DNA from: Straminergon stramineum
Taxonomy: Eukaryota > Streptophyta > Bryopsida > Hypnales > Calliergonaceae
Length of the DNA stretch: 64,000 bases
Assembly: GCA_963920665.1 (NCBI GenBank)
Contig: OY987265.1
Location: forward strand, 10,173,001-10,237,000
Direction of reading: 5' to 3'
Below the pieces are notes generated by a model. That model was not told the origin of the DNA. It did not search any database and saw only the letters and a list, made by a program, of their open reading frames with translations. The position numbers and the translations under genes are program-made. The stretch's first letter is position 1; every line of letters starts with the position of its first letter. This document shows positions 1 to 12,600 of the stretch, in pieces.

Positions 1-369
1 CATAAATTACCTTACTGTCTAATTTGGTTTCACACATAAGTAAACCACCAACAGCGTCCAGCCGCCCACCAGTGTCCTATCGCTTCATTTCCTAATCACT
101 TGCATGTATAGATCAATCATATGAGAAATGTGATCCTAAACTATGATTCTAGCATCTACATAGTATTGAATAAAATAGAAATAGTTGTTTCAAAACAAAA
201 CAAAAAAATTCAATTACTATTAAATTGATGATTAGTTAGGGATGCTAGAAATACCTCTTCGAAAAATTTGGTTTCATTGATAGAGTGAATATTTCTGCAT
301 TGAAGTCACCCCTTAGTTCCACTTTGACTTGATCATCTAGAAAATGCAAGCAAGATAGATGGCTCGGAA
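1..369. other. AT-rich spacer
   Basis: No convincing gene or repeat is seen in this stretch. It is plain AT-rich spacer leading into the short minisatellite array that begins near 370. Confidence 0.5.
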
Positions 370-560
370 AGTGAAATTTTGGATATTTGATGTTGACTTG
401 GATTAATTAGAAATGCCCATGGAGTGAAAATGCCTTTGGTATGATAAATGCCCTCATTTGAAGGAAATTTTGGGTGTTTGAAGTTGACTTACATTAATTA
501 AAAATGGCCATAGAGTAAAAATGCCCTCGTCCTGATCTATGTCCTCATTTGAGTGAAAAT
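370..560 (-). repeat. Minisatellite array, left inverted copy
   Basis: About two units of a ~92-bp repeat. The anchor 'gaaattttgg' recurs near 371 and 463, followed each time by 'tgttgactt', 'attaatta' and 'atgccctcattt'-like blocks. It is the reverse complement of the larger array at 5667-6386. The units are diverged, so the array is old. Confidence 0.75.
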
Positions 561-2230
561 TTTCACTTGTCTTTCAATTGTGTCCTAGTTTTAACTTGTA
601 ACACTAGATATGAAGACCTAACCTCCTACCACCTCCCCTCACTATGTAAAGCAACACCATTTTTCAAGGCATTTGTTTGCTCCTCAATTCACCTTATGTA
701 TTTTTTTTTTTTCTCCTCCCTTTTTCTCTTTTTTCTTCCTACAGAAAGTCACATTTTCTAATGACAAACTATCCCTCTTCCCCATCTCAAATCCTAATAA
801 AGGTAAATATAAACACAAAATAGATAAACTAGGACTTTTCATCTTATCTACCTCCATCTTCAATGAAGAATCGTAAATATCAGAAACTTGATTTGGAGAT
901 TGCACCCCTCTCACATTCTCAGCGCTAGGTGGATTTTTCCAAAATCTTGAGCTATTAACACTCTCAAGAACCTTTTTTTTTTTCTTCATTTGATTAAAAA
1001 AAAATGTGTCAGGTGTGTTAACTTGATGCATAAATAGGAAAGGAAATATAGGAGGTCAAACTCCTTACCAAGTAATTGGGGCTCTTCATCATGTGCTGCT
1101 GTTGAACACCTTTTTCTAAATATACCTACCTGCTCACGTACCAACATCCCACGAACAACAACCTCTATTTGTTGCAATTGAAAAATGACAACAAAGGCTC
1201 AGCTCACTTGCACTCAATGCTCCTACTTAAATGACTCACAACACATCCACAATAATTTCTATATCAAATGTTTAAAATTGAAATTCCTACCTTTGTCCTA
1301 GAAACTTGAGTGCTATAAACAAACTTCACGAAATCTTCCCTAGAGTCAGACAATTTGTAGACTGCATAGAAATCATCCAACTCAAATGAGTTGAAGCTAG
1401 ATGCTAAGCTATCTCTCTTTGGCACCCTTTCCCCCTTCAACTATAACTTTTCAACAAGTTGTTCAAGAGACTCCACCTATAGGAACACAAAACATAGAAT
1501 GAAAAATGAAGAGTTTCAATTTGGCGCTAAAATACACCCACTCAATTAATGGAGATCTATACAATAGTCTACATTGAAATAGTAGGTTTTTACTTGTTCT
1601 CGGAGAAACTTCTTTTCACATTCTATTGCAAAAACGTTGTCACATTGTAAATGCGTTCATTATGTGAAAATACATAATTGTTTGTTAAATCGGAGTTTTT
1701 TTTTCTAGAGTCTCAAGAAACAAATGGAGTCATACTCCACTTGAACTTTTTTTTTTACCTCTATTTGACAAACATTTAGTTCTTTGATTTCTATACTTGA
1801 AGATATTTTTTATTTTAGTTAGTTTGTTTGAAGTTGTAAAAACAAAAGGTAAAGCTTGATTTACCTTTTTAAAATTTTTTTTTAATGGATTAGAAGTCCA
1901 TGTAGATGATGTGGAAAGACTTACCGAGGATAGGAGGTGACCCATGGGGGTATTATGGCCCATGTAGCATCTTAGTGGCCAAAATCCACTAGCTTAGGTG
2001 GATGGCATGGAGGTTGAGGTGGCAGATGAGGTGAAGGGTCATCTTCTTCCTCCTCCTTGTTTGCTTAGGGAGACCCGTGACTTTGAGAGGGCATTGCACT
2101 TTGTACATAGAGAGTTTGGTAATGAAATTTTGAGAGCTTGTGTATCTTGTTTTTGTGTTTTCAAAAAGCTATCACTCAAGAAGTTTGGAGTTAGTATGTG
2201 TAAGTTATGAGTTTGGGAGTGAAGTGTTGT
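561..2230. other. AT-rich spacer, no gene seen
   Basis: Low-complexity T and A runs, for example near 699-735, 970-1003 and 1697-1755, give long chance open frames on the minus strand. None shows a recognisable domain. Nothing supported is present. Confidence 0.5.
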
Positions 2231-3950
2231 GGAGTTGCCTCAAACTTTCAAGAGAGTGAGCCTCATCTTCTTCGAGAAAGACTTATTTCCATAATGAATA
2301 CATTGGAAGAAATTCCTAGACGGTTGGCCTGACCAAGGGATGTTGGTAAAAGCTCGAGTGGTGTACTCTTCCAAAAGGCAGTTGAATTCTTCCTTGCTGC
2401 CATAGATAACATTGTATAAATGTTTATCGATCTTCACTTCCCGGTAAAATTCGCTCTTCTACGTTCCACCCCACCCAGTGCTTTTGTCAGTGAGGGCAGC
2501 ACCTCCATTCTTTCTTTGCATGCTTCAACAACCAACACCTACGCACACCCTAAACAAGTAAATAATGGAGCAGAACCTTTACCTTTGAATTGACACCAGT
2601 AAGTCCTCAAGGTTCGCTACCAAACCCTCCCTGTGCCTTGTCGTCTCCTTCTGGCGTTGCATTCTTTTCCTTCCCCATGCTACAAGCGGTGAAGGCTTTG
2701 CAAGAGTCAACTTCGTGAACCAGTTTGCCAATGTCGGCAACCCTAAACCAATTCTGCCAACCTATTTGCTCACCCCAACGAAACACTGGGTGATAGTAGT
2801 AGTAATGGTCAGGGTAGTGAATTGGTTCGCTACCCTGCTCATCCAGCCAATCGTGCAAAGATAACCCAACACTACAAACCACAATTTCATCAATGAGTAG
2901 TTCCTGTCAATTCTACAATTTAATTTGAGGCAAAGATTCAACAAGCATAAGCATTACCCGCTCTTTCGACAATGTTGGAGGGCGAGGATGTAGGTTGAGC
3001 CTAAAACCCTAGACACGTACAACAATTCTGAACCATAAACCCTCACCTATGAGCATCACTCATGGGTGTCGCAAGCCCAACTGGCCTCCCTGCTACCTAC
3101 AACTTTGAATGCACCCCCATTGAAGCCTAATGCGATGAAAGTGGCCCTCTAAATCTCCGACCTAGAGTACAACCTCCAACTACATTTTCACTTCAAGAGC
3201 ACCTTTACGCAACCCTATCGATGTGCCCCAATACTAAAACCCTACACCCAAAACTGAGATTTTGCTCTGAACAGCTGGTCTGAAACAAGAATTCCGTCGC
3301 ACCTAAATCCCTTTGCACTTGGCAGCCCCAAATGATACTCCCTTGATGATTAATAAACTGCCTAAAGCATAACAAGGTCGCAAGAAAGGAGAGAGTTCCT
3401 CAAACGTGAGCAATGGGCACCCGAAGAAGATGTTGAGGCTGTAGATGCCTCCGCCATCCTCTTGAGCGCTCTGAGGTTGACATTGAAGTCCACAATGCCA
3501 TTACTGTCTTTCCCCTTAGACAACTAATCAATCCTCCACGAACACGACGTAAAACAACTTGGAAGTGATGTCCCTAGAAGCAATCAAGTGCCTCGAACCC
3601 CTAGCAGTGACAAGTGAATTTGCTTCTCCACCTCGGCAATTGCTTACAGGACATTGAAGTAGTTCGTCGTGGCTACAGGAATCACGACCCTGAACCGCTA
3701 AGTAAGGCGAGCTAAAATGGGGAGTGCCAAAGACTTGTCAAATTTAGAATTGGAGCGAAACACTGCAGTAGAGGGGAACAACAACGCGCATGCTCGGAAC
3801 GCAATGAACCACAACTCAGTACGGCCTATGAACACTGCTTCCGGTCGTAGTACCCAAGGCAAGTGTTTCACGGCTAGACCTTGGCCCAATTCCATCATAC
3901 ACAAGGTTTTAGGATTGGAGTATGATGAAAATTGGCATATTGCCTAAACC
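2231..3950. other. GC-richer unidentified stretch, possible decayed coding DNA
   Basis: Base composition rises here relative to both flanks. Short open pieces occur on the minus strand around 2882-2607, which reads as an aromatic-rich segment with DHYYYYHP and WQNWFRV, and around 3904-3698. Stops separate them and no family is recognised. It could be the decayed interior of an old mobile element, since it lies between the two inverted minisatellite arrays, or a dead gene. It could also be non-coding. Confidence 0.25.
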
Positions 3951-4547
3951 TAAAGATTGTTTTAATCAAAATACAAAATACCATGAACTATGGATAGAGT
4001 TTTTAAAATTATATACAATAGTAGTAAAGTATATTGGACCTCTTGAGTAATTAAGATTTTTCTTGGGTCCATTTTGATGTATGAATTCCATCCTCTCACA
4101 AGAAATAAATCCTTACTCTCTTACAATATGAAAGGTACTTCTATTAAATTGTATTAAAGCAAAATGCAAGTGTACTTTCATTTAAATTTATAGTTCTATA
4201 CTCGGAACTCATTTTTTCCATTCAATTCCACAAATTAAAAGAAACATTTAGAGTGCATCATTTTTAGTTTGAAGTGCTTTAATTTGAATTGACTTGAAAA
4301 AAATGGGGAGGAATTTAGAGCGCATCCCTTCCTCCGGATTAAATAAAACTTGGACTAGGCATGCGCCACTTAACCCCCCCCAAAAAAAATAAAATGAGCA
4401 GGGTTTGGGATTGAACCATTCCCCCCTTCATTCTCCAATGAAACTATGCTATTTTTCTTTTTCCAAACAAAATTTAAAAATGGGGATGGTTTGGGAGGTA
4501 ATCCCTTCAATCTTAATCAATAAATCCAACAATGCTAAGTGATTATT
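3951..4547. other. AT-rich spacer
   Basis: No gene or structured repeat is seen. The right part, from about 4290, begins to show the 'aaatggggagg' blocks that are clearly duplicated just downstream. Confidence 0.5.
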
Positions 4548-4830
4548 TCCAAACCATAGGAGAAAAAAATGGGGAGGGTTTTAAAGACCATCCCTTCCCC
4601 CTAATGAAATGGGAAGAAAGTCTAGGCAAGAGTGCCAATCCCAAAGAGGAGGCCCAAAAAAAATATGAAGGGTGTAGGTTTCATCCATCCCCCCTTTCAT
4701 TCGTAGGGACAATATTGGTAGAGTGATTGATTCCAAACCATAGGGAAAAAAAATGGGGAGGGTTTTAAGGACCATCCCTTCCCCCTAATGAAATGGGAAG
4801 AAACTCTAGGCAAGAGTGTCAATCATGGCA
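4548..4830 (+). repeat. Direct duplication, period ~183 bp
   Basis: The block starting 'ttccaaaccatagg' near 4549 recurs near 4732. It is followed in both copies by a 'tggggagggttttaa' block, 'gaccatcccttccccctaat' and 'gaaatgggaagaaa'. About 95 bp are nearly identical between copies. The open frames that overlap it are by-products of the repeat. Confidence 0.8.
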
Positions 4831-5666
4831 GCCAAGGTACAATAGTGTGGATTTCAAAGAATTTTTCTTGGAGCATTCCATGTGATGAAGTTTTGTAAGT
4901 TCTATTGAAACCACCTTCAATACTTCAATTCTATAATGGGCAAGGAAATGCAATGGGATGCGCCCTAGACCAGAGAAAAATATCCTAAACACCTAAACCG
5001 TGATTACCCTACCCACCTCACTTCTAAACATCCCAAACCTTTACTAGCTAAACCCTCCAAGTGCTGCGAAACACTGGACATGGAGCACTACATATGGGGC
5101 CCCATGAATATGTTGTGGGCCATGCATGCTCCATGTTCTATGTCTTATGCACTACCATGGCATTTCTAAGTCCATGCATGATGGATATGGGCCATGGTAC
5201 TCTCCTACCCTAAAACACTGTGACTGAAATAGAGAAAATATTACCGGGTAGAATACCAATCAACAAGAAAACACATCTGGATTTTCAAAGTGGACAATTT
5301 CTGACTTTAGCGCAAGAAACGAGAAACTGGACTAGTCAAGGCTTGCTACAATGTCGCAAAAATTGCCAATCTCATTAATCAGGGAGTGAGTTTTAGTGAA
5401 CACCATTATTGGGGGTGGGTGGGTATTATTATGTTTGTGACTTTGGTCATGGGATCTTCCATTATTTGAGCCACATCTAGTTGTAGCTAGAAGCCCCGCG
5501 TTTTCCCAAGGCAAGGCCTCTCTACTCGACAACGTGATGAGCATTTTTGTCCTCGTACACATCCTCATTAATCACAGCTTGTTCACAACCTAATACAAAC
5601 CTTTCATGTTTAGTCTATCCAAGGATGTTTCTATAGTGTAGTTGTACTCGTCAAAACAAGAAAAGA
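4831..5666. other. Spacer, no gene seen
   Basis: Mixed-composition spacer with no supported coding region. It includes a few short 'ccatgcatg' and 'gggcc' motifs near 5100-5190 that form no clear larger structure. Confidence 0.45.
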
Positions 5667-6386
5667 TGCGCACTTAAATGAGGGCATTTCCACTCCATGG
5701 GCATTTTTTAATTAATCCAAGTCAAATTTAAACATCCAAAATTTTACTCAAATGAGGCCATTTATCAGGCCGAAGTCATTTTCATTTTATGGGCATTTTT
5801 AATTAATTCAAGTCAAGTTCAAGCACCCAAAATTTCACTGTAATGAGGTCATTTTTTATTTCGAGGACATTTCTACTTTATGGTTATTTTCTAATTAAGC
5901 CAAGCCAACTTCAAAGACCCAAAATTTCACTCAAATGAGGGCATTTATCATGCCGAGGGCATTTGCACTCCATGGGCACTTCTAATTAATCAAAGTCATC
6001 TTCAAACACCAAAAATTTCATTCAAATGAGGGCATTTTCACTCCATAGTCATTTTTAATTAATCCAAGCCAACCTCAAAGACCTAAAATTTCATTCAAAT
6101 GAAGGCATTTCTACTCCATGAGCACTTCTAATTAATCTAAACCAACTCCAAACAACCAAAAATTCATTCAAATGAGGGCATTTTCACTCTATGGACATTT
6201 CTAATTAATCCAAACTAACTTCAAAGACCCAAAATTTCACTCATATGAAGGCATTTATCATGCCGAGGGCATTTTCACTCCATGGACATTTCTAATTAAT
6301 CTAAGTCAACTTCAAACACACAAAATTTCACTCAAATGAGGGCATTTTTCATTCTGAGGGTATTGCCACTCCTCGGCCATTTCTAA
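5667..6386 (+). repeat. Minisatellite array, right copy (about 8 units)
   Basis: About eight diverged tandem units. Each carries, in order, 'ctaattaatccaag', 'cttcaaacacccaaaatttc', 'actcaaatgagggcattt' and 'cactccatggg'. Two unit lengths alternate: about 91 bp with an added 'atcatgccgagggcatt' segment and about 73 bp without it. The same family occurs inverted at 370-560. The arrays bracket about 5.1 kb, so they may mark the subterminal parts of one inserted element. Confidence 0.85.
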
Positions 6387-7397
6387 TTTAAGCTATCAAA
6401 AATTTGTCCTTCTTCAACCGCTTTCTCAACAAATTTAGTCTTTGTAATTGTCGTGAAATCGCAAACACCCCATACACAAGGACAATGTAGATCTATTGAC
6501 ACCAAACCATGCACTGTGTTTGCATTGCCTTCACCATGCTCAAGCCACCTTTTGAACAAATCCTCATCAATTAATTCCACTCACAACCTCGACACCCTCC
6601 ATAACCGATTAGATCATCTCGGATACAGGTCAATGGAATCGTGCTTGCAGTGCAATCAGCTTGGTCTCCCTCCACCTCACATGGAAACATAAACCACCAC
6701 AACACATACTCCAATTCTAGACTCAGTAATGCCACAATACAAAATTAGTCTGGGTGAATCCAAGGCCTAATAGGCAGTGACCAACCTTAGTAGGTTAGAA
6801 AATGGACATTGGTGCCAACTACTATGTCTAATTTTTGGAGTGAGCATTGAAATCCCTATTCCACGTTCTGTAGTATATACAAACTCTCATCCAAGCACAC
6901 ATTTCGATACACCTCAATGAATCAACTAATTTAGGTTTTCACTTCATGCTCATCCCGATTATAAATTGAACACTACATGACTTTTTCATTTTCGAGCGGC
7001 CAGATTTTAGCCTCTAGGACGGTGAGGGGTTAAGCTCTTATCGTTAGATTATCCCATATCCTTCAAGGATTCATGATGGACAATGGCTTCATTATAAAAG
7101 CAACTTCTCCACCCACAATCCACATTGAATGTTTGTGAAATATCCCCCTCACTATGCTATCAAGTACTTTCATGATGGCAATAGGACTCAACTTTGACCT
7201 TTTGGGTTAATACAAGACATTTTCTTCGTTTACAATAACTTGGTCATTTAATTTTTTCTGAATTTAGCAATTTCTCTCTTCTATTTTATTTATTTTTTGG
7301 CTTTTTGCAAAATAATGATTTTATGCCAACCCTACCCCAAAGGTACAATATATATTTTTTTAGAAATTTACAATACTTTGGGTGGCCATTTATTTAG
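6387..7397. other. Spacer with possible degenerate Pol III-like segment
   Basis: Mostly plain AT-rich spacer. On the minus strand at about 7060-7000 there is a stretch reading 'taatctaacgataagagctt', which resembles a tRNA-type A box. No good B box follows, so this is at most a decayed tRNA-derived piece. No protein-coding gene is supported. Confidence 0.3.
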
Positions 7398-8255
7398 TTT
7401 AACCACTAAAGGACCAAGGTGCATTTTTTGGCAACATCAAAAATTTGGATAGGTATATGCAACTAGAGATTTTCATGTTTTTGGCCCAAACTTTAATTGA
7501 AGGTGTGGACAAGGAATATCTTTCATGTGCACTAAATTTCAGGACATTTTGAAACATGAGTCAAAAATTGTGGCCTAATATGTAGTTTGCTTCTCAACTT
7601 GGGCAAATCTGAAAAAATTCCTCTGTACAAAAATAAAAATTTGAAATTGGTTCTTTAGATTAATATGTACATAGAAAGCTTTGAATCATTTCATTTTGAT
7701 CAATGAGTCAAAAGTTATAAGATGTTTAAGTTTGTGGACAAGTATGGATTTTCAACTCTAAAATAAACTTTGAAGTCCTTTATTTAACTCAATTTTTAAT
7801 ATTTTTGGAAAAAACTAAATTAGGTGTAGATTTTTTTATTACAACATTACAACCATTGGGATTTTCATTTTTCAATTCCAATAATAAATTATTAACAATT
7901 TGGTATTTTGAATCATTCTCTATATCTTTCTATTTTTTCCTATATGTTGCACAATTCCAAATGATTTGAAAATTTTCAAGTATAGAACCAACTTGCCTTG
8001 AAGAATGAATCCAAAGAAGCACCACCATTTTAGACATTTTTTCATATAAATGTGACCTTGTGAAGTGTAGTTGTCCATTTTCTCACAAGGGCAAAAAAAG
8101 AATTTTTGTCACTTCAAATGCTAATATCTTGCAATGTACATGGTAGAAATCTCTGAAATTTTGTTCCACATCTTCTCAATCTACTATACTACAAAATCCT
8201 ATGGTTGCAAATGTCAAAAAATGATATTTTTCAAAAATTTGGTTCTTGTATTAGA
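7398..8255 (-). repeat. Dispersed ~0.9-kb repeat, copy 1
   Basis: Read on the minus strand, this region aligns by eye with 18090-19023 and 47590-48530. Shared blocks include 'cttcacaaggtca', 'attgcaagatatta', 'ttcaaagtttattttagagt', 'tggaattg' and a final 'gttgccaaaaaatgca'. It ends with a variant of the terminus 'ggtcctttaggggttaa'. No open frame is conserved between the copies, so it looks like a non-coding mobile or amplified repeat. Confidence 0.8.
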
Positions 8256-9479
8256 AATGGCAGTTTAATATTGGTCATAAACTACTAGCTATATTGGTTA
8301 TAAAGTGGTTACAACAAAAGACAACAAAATCAATTAAAACCTTTGAAGAAGCATGTTCCATTCAGTATGGAGTTGAAAAATCTAAAAATGTGACTTTATT
8401 TGTATAAATAAAACTATACCTCTTAGTAAACTCTTTGATTTTTTGGACTTCTTTGTATAAAGTTTTAATAAAATTCTTAATGAAGGACATTGCAAATTTT
8501 TAATGCCCATTATTAGTGCCAAAACAAAAAAATTATGGGTGAAGGTGAAGAGAGAGATTTCAATTGAAAGACCTTCATTAACTTCTAAATTAGAAAATTG
8601 GAAATTCACAAGATTATCATGGATGAAGCCAATTCCTTAAAGAGGCCTTCAAGAAGACCATACTTAATGGTCAAGGTTGGCATTCCCTATCAAATAATAT
8701 ATTACATTTGGAAAACATGATATGACAAATACTTAAAAAAATAAAATGATAATTTTTTCTATACTAAAATTTCATTAAAAAATAAGTAAATTCCCAAAAA
8801 TTCCAGCATCCATTTTTAGAGACATTTTTGCCAACCCTAGAGACAACATACAAAAGGGATGATATAATGGTAAATTTAGCTATCCAATGATGGAACCATA
8901 CACTATTGACTAGTTGCTCATGATATTTTTGAGTTTTATCAACTGTTTTTTCCTTTAGTTCTCATTTTTCAACTATTTTTTCAAGTATTAAGTCCATTTT
9001 TTTTTCCCAATTTTTTACTCTAAATAGAAACATTATAGATTTTTCAAGTTTCAACTGCATTTTTTCCAATCTTTTCAAAGTGGATTTTTTCCCCATTCCA
9101 CTAGCTATCTTTAAACTAGTCATTGTTTTTTCCCAAACATTGCTGTTGACAACGAAACAAACTTTGTTTGCTGCTCAGGATACTATTGTGTTTGAAGAAT
9201 ACTACTCCGTAACTTAATGCCCATGTAACAAATGAGTTCCCCATCTTCATGACACTTTGACTGGACATGATCAAGAAACAAAGTTGGACTGATTGGTTGT
9301 TTCAAGGCTCCATCTAAATATTCAAATTGATGATTCGTGACAAACTAGACTCAATAGCGTTTTTGATGCCAAGAGAAATGTCAAGCCCAAAGGCAAAGGC
9401 AACTGAGTTTCTAGTTTTTACATGAAAAATTATCTATCAATTACCTTGACATAGTAATTTATTGCCCTTGGTTCTTTCA
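8256..9479. other. AT-rich spacer
   Basis: No gene is seen. T-rich runs of the 'attttttccc' type recur between 8935 and 9130 without forming a clear tandem repeat. The region ends at the TAA that flanks the putative Harbinger left end. Confidence 0.5.
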
Positions 9480-9482
9480 TAA

Positions 9483-9509
9483 GAACATTGCCACCTATTC
9501 TCGCCAAAG
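9483..9509 (+). repeat. Left terminal inverted repeat of the Harbinger element
   Basis: A 27-bp end that pairs with 21626-21652 at 22 of 27 positions, preceded by target duplication TAA. The next ~100 bp are GC-rich, as they are inside the right end. Confidence 0.65.
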
Positions 9510-9655
9510 CCAGCCAGGCTGGTTTTGGGTGGGCCCGATGAGAAAAAAGTAGTCCACCGGGGACTCAAGGAGGGAGACTGGGAGCCCGGTCACTCCAAAA
9601 GTGTCTCGCCAAACACTAGGACACTATCCCCGCCACTTGTTGACTATTTTCTTTT

Positions 9656-12600
9656 TTGTCTGCTCGTTTTGTTAGTTCACGTTTTGTCAAACTTAACTGC
9701 AGCTTGATTTTGTCGCTTAGTGTGTGTAATGGTAGGAGGGAGAGACAAGAGTATGCAAAAGAGAGTCGTGAGCAATACGGGGAAGGGTTTAGGGTCACAT
9801 CACCAAATTTTGGCAACAATGGCAATTGGGGTTTAGGGTTTGGGGAGAAGGGGAGCTTGCAAGAACAAGGTGTGCAACAGGGAGCAAGGCAAGGGTGCAG
9901 TGGAAGGAGTGTGCTTAGCAATAGAGGCGAGTGGGGGCTAGGAGATCGAGAACGCAATGAAAAAGGCCAACGATTCGGAGTGCAATGTGGTAACAATAGA
10001 GGGCGGAGCGAGACTGGGCGTAATCAACATGCACGCAGCTGTGGTGAGAACAACAATGAGTAATGTAGGCGCAGTGAAAACCCTAGTGAACGTGAAAGTG
10101 ATGTGAGGGAGGAGTCACCCTATTTAGAAGGTGACCATTAGAGTTCTCGAGTTGGAGATTTAAGCTCCCAACCAGAGATTGATGTACTGCTAGGGGCAAG
10201 GGGGTGAGGGCGGGGGTCGGCAACAAGATCAAAGTGTGCAAGTGCAGGCTGTGCAATAGAGCGGAGTGGTGGAATTGTTGTAGCAAAAGCGAGAAATTTC
10301 GTGGCCGAAGAAGAACAACAACTTACCAGGAACGTACTCACTGTGAGCCAAGATCCAATTTCAGATAACCAACAAAAAAATGATGCCTACTGGCAGCACA
10401 TTTGGACACATTTCAATGAGAACAGGCCTTGTGATGAAAGACCTTTGCGTTCATTAGAAAGTAAATGGGGACAAATAAAGCATGATATTGGGAAGTTCAT
10501 CTGAGCCCTCTTAGCAATTAAGAGGTTGAAGCCAACAAGTACAAGTCCTGCTGAAATTATTCTATTGGCAAAAGATTTGTATAGATCAAAACACCCGAAG
10601 AATTTGGACTTCTCCTTCGAGCATTGTTGGGTTCTAGTGCATGATTTTCCATGTTAGGCTGATGGTTGGTATATTATGAAGCAAGTCGGCTCTTCAAAAA
10701 GAAAGGCCATGTCCTCTGATCAGGAGTCTCATGGGGGTGCTCCGGAATCTAATAGTGCTGTTGTCGTACAGTTTTTATGACAACCCAAGGCAATTCCAAT
10801 TAGGTTTGTTCGGAGGAAAACTCAAATTAGCTCAGTGTTTTAATTAGCTAATGTCACTTTGTAGGTAAATTATACCATTAATCTTAATGTATTAGGGTAT
10901 TTGAGTATATTTCATATACTACTTAGGAGTGGGAAAGGAAGTCTCTCTCTAATTTCTGTCCAATTGTAAGTATAAATTTCTAACCACTAAGTCCGTCTTG
11001 GTCTTATCTTAAAATAAAATGCGAATCTAAAGTTATAAACTAAGGGAACGTACATCCCCAAATCTCATACTTTGAATTCACTGAAATATATTACAAATAT
11101 ATCCATTTGCAACCTGCATCTCACAATATATATTTGAACTTTGAAAATTTAGTTTAACCGAGAATTCTTTAATTGTGTTTCACAACTATGATTTCAACAT
11201 CTAAATTGCTTTAAGCGCTAATGACTCAATTACTTCAAGTAAATGTAACACATACCCTTTTTAGGGATTGAAAACAACCAAGGACATCACTTTAAGCAAA
11301 CACATTAACACACGTATGCTTTAAGCAATTCTAAAAATAAATTCCCTTCAGGGATGCATGACGTGCGTTCTTAAATTATTTAAAGAATTTCAAATTCTTT
11401 CCTTTTCAAGGCTCCAGTCTTCATTTGACTATGTATCATTCCATCTTTAGCTTTAAGCTTTCTCCATTTGCATCACCCTATTATCTTGGATCTCCTCTTT
11501 TCTCCAATTGTAATACTGATTCTAAATTATACTTACTAAATTTACATAACTAAATACAATTTCTAATGGAAGAACTTAAATACACATTCAAACATTCAAC
11601 CATGTGCTCATGTCTTTAATTGGAATACAATTTATTAAATATGCGAATAATCATTCAATAATTAGAATGTACATCAATTGTTTATAATTGTTCAATGATT
11701 TCTATTCACTAGAAATGTAAACTCATATTTCAACTCAAAATAAATCTCAATCACTAATTTTATTTCAAAAATAAATGTCCATTTGTGATACAAATATATT
11801 CCAATCTTTTAAATGAAAATAATTATCAATCATTGGTTAATCATTAAATTTCAAAATAAAATCCAATCTCTGGATCATTCAATTCCAAACCAATCCTTGG
11901 TTTACAAATAATTTTCAATCACTAGAATTATCAATTATTAAGTCAATCACTAACTTAATATTTTTCTCCTCTTAATACTTTAAATCTTGCTTTAAACATT
12001 GATACAAAAATTCTCTCAAGAGATAAAATATAAACAATAGACCAAATCTATTCAAAATATAATCAAATTCTCTTAAAGAGATTCTTCTTTTTAAGATGCT
12101 CAAGGCAAAGAAAACTTACTCATTACTTAAGTGATTATTAAATTATTCAATTTAATTGATTTGACATTCATAAAATACTCAAAGTAAAATATCATCAAAA
12201 TTCAATTTCATGCTTAAGCAATAATCACTATCACTTATGTGAATAAAATAACTACAAATGACACTTATGAATTTATAAAATAATACAACAATGGAAAACA
12301 TACAAAAACAACTTCACCTCCCTAATGCAATATAAAATTAAAAAAGAGAGAGTAATGAGAGAAGAGAAACCTATATATATATCACAATCCTTCCTCAAAT
12401 ACCCCTTCCAATCTCTTAATAAAAACCCGTCAAAGTCCACAACCGCTCAAGCCAAAAAGTCATTTCACACTTTAACTTCAAATATCATCACATTCACATT
12501 TAATTACCCAAAACTTTAAACATCTAATCTATTTCACACTCAAAAAAAAAATTATTCTAATTACAGCTGTCAAAGAATCCAATGCTATAAAGAGAGATCG

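Noticed and set aside
684..1031. 115-codon open frame on the minus strand
   Set aside because: Most of it is translated poly-purine and poly-T complement (runs of K, E and G); no domain and no supporting context.
9616..9996. 126-codon minus-strand frame rich in Pro, Leu and Ser
   Set aside because: It is the antisense shadow of the Gly/Asn-rich ORF1 frame, which is supported by family motifs.
10762..12565. Interpretation as a spliceosomal intron of ORF1
   Set aside because: No good donor at the left edge, while TG...CA ends and a perfect 5-bp duplication fit an LTR insertion better.
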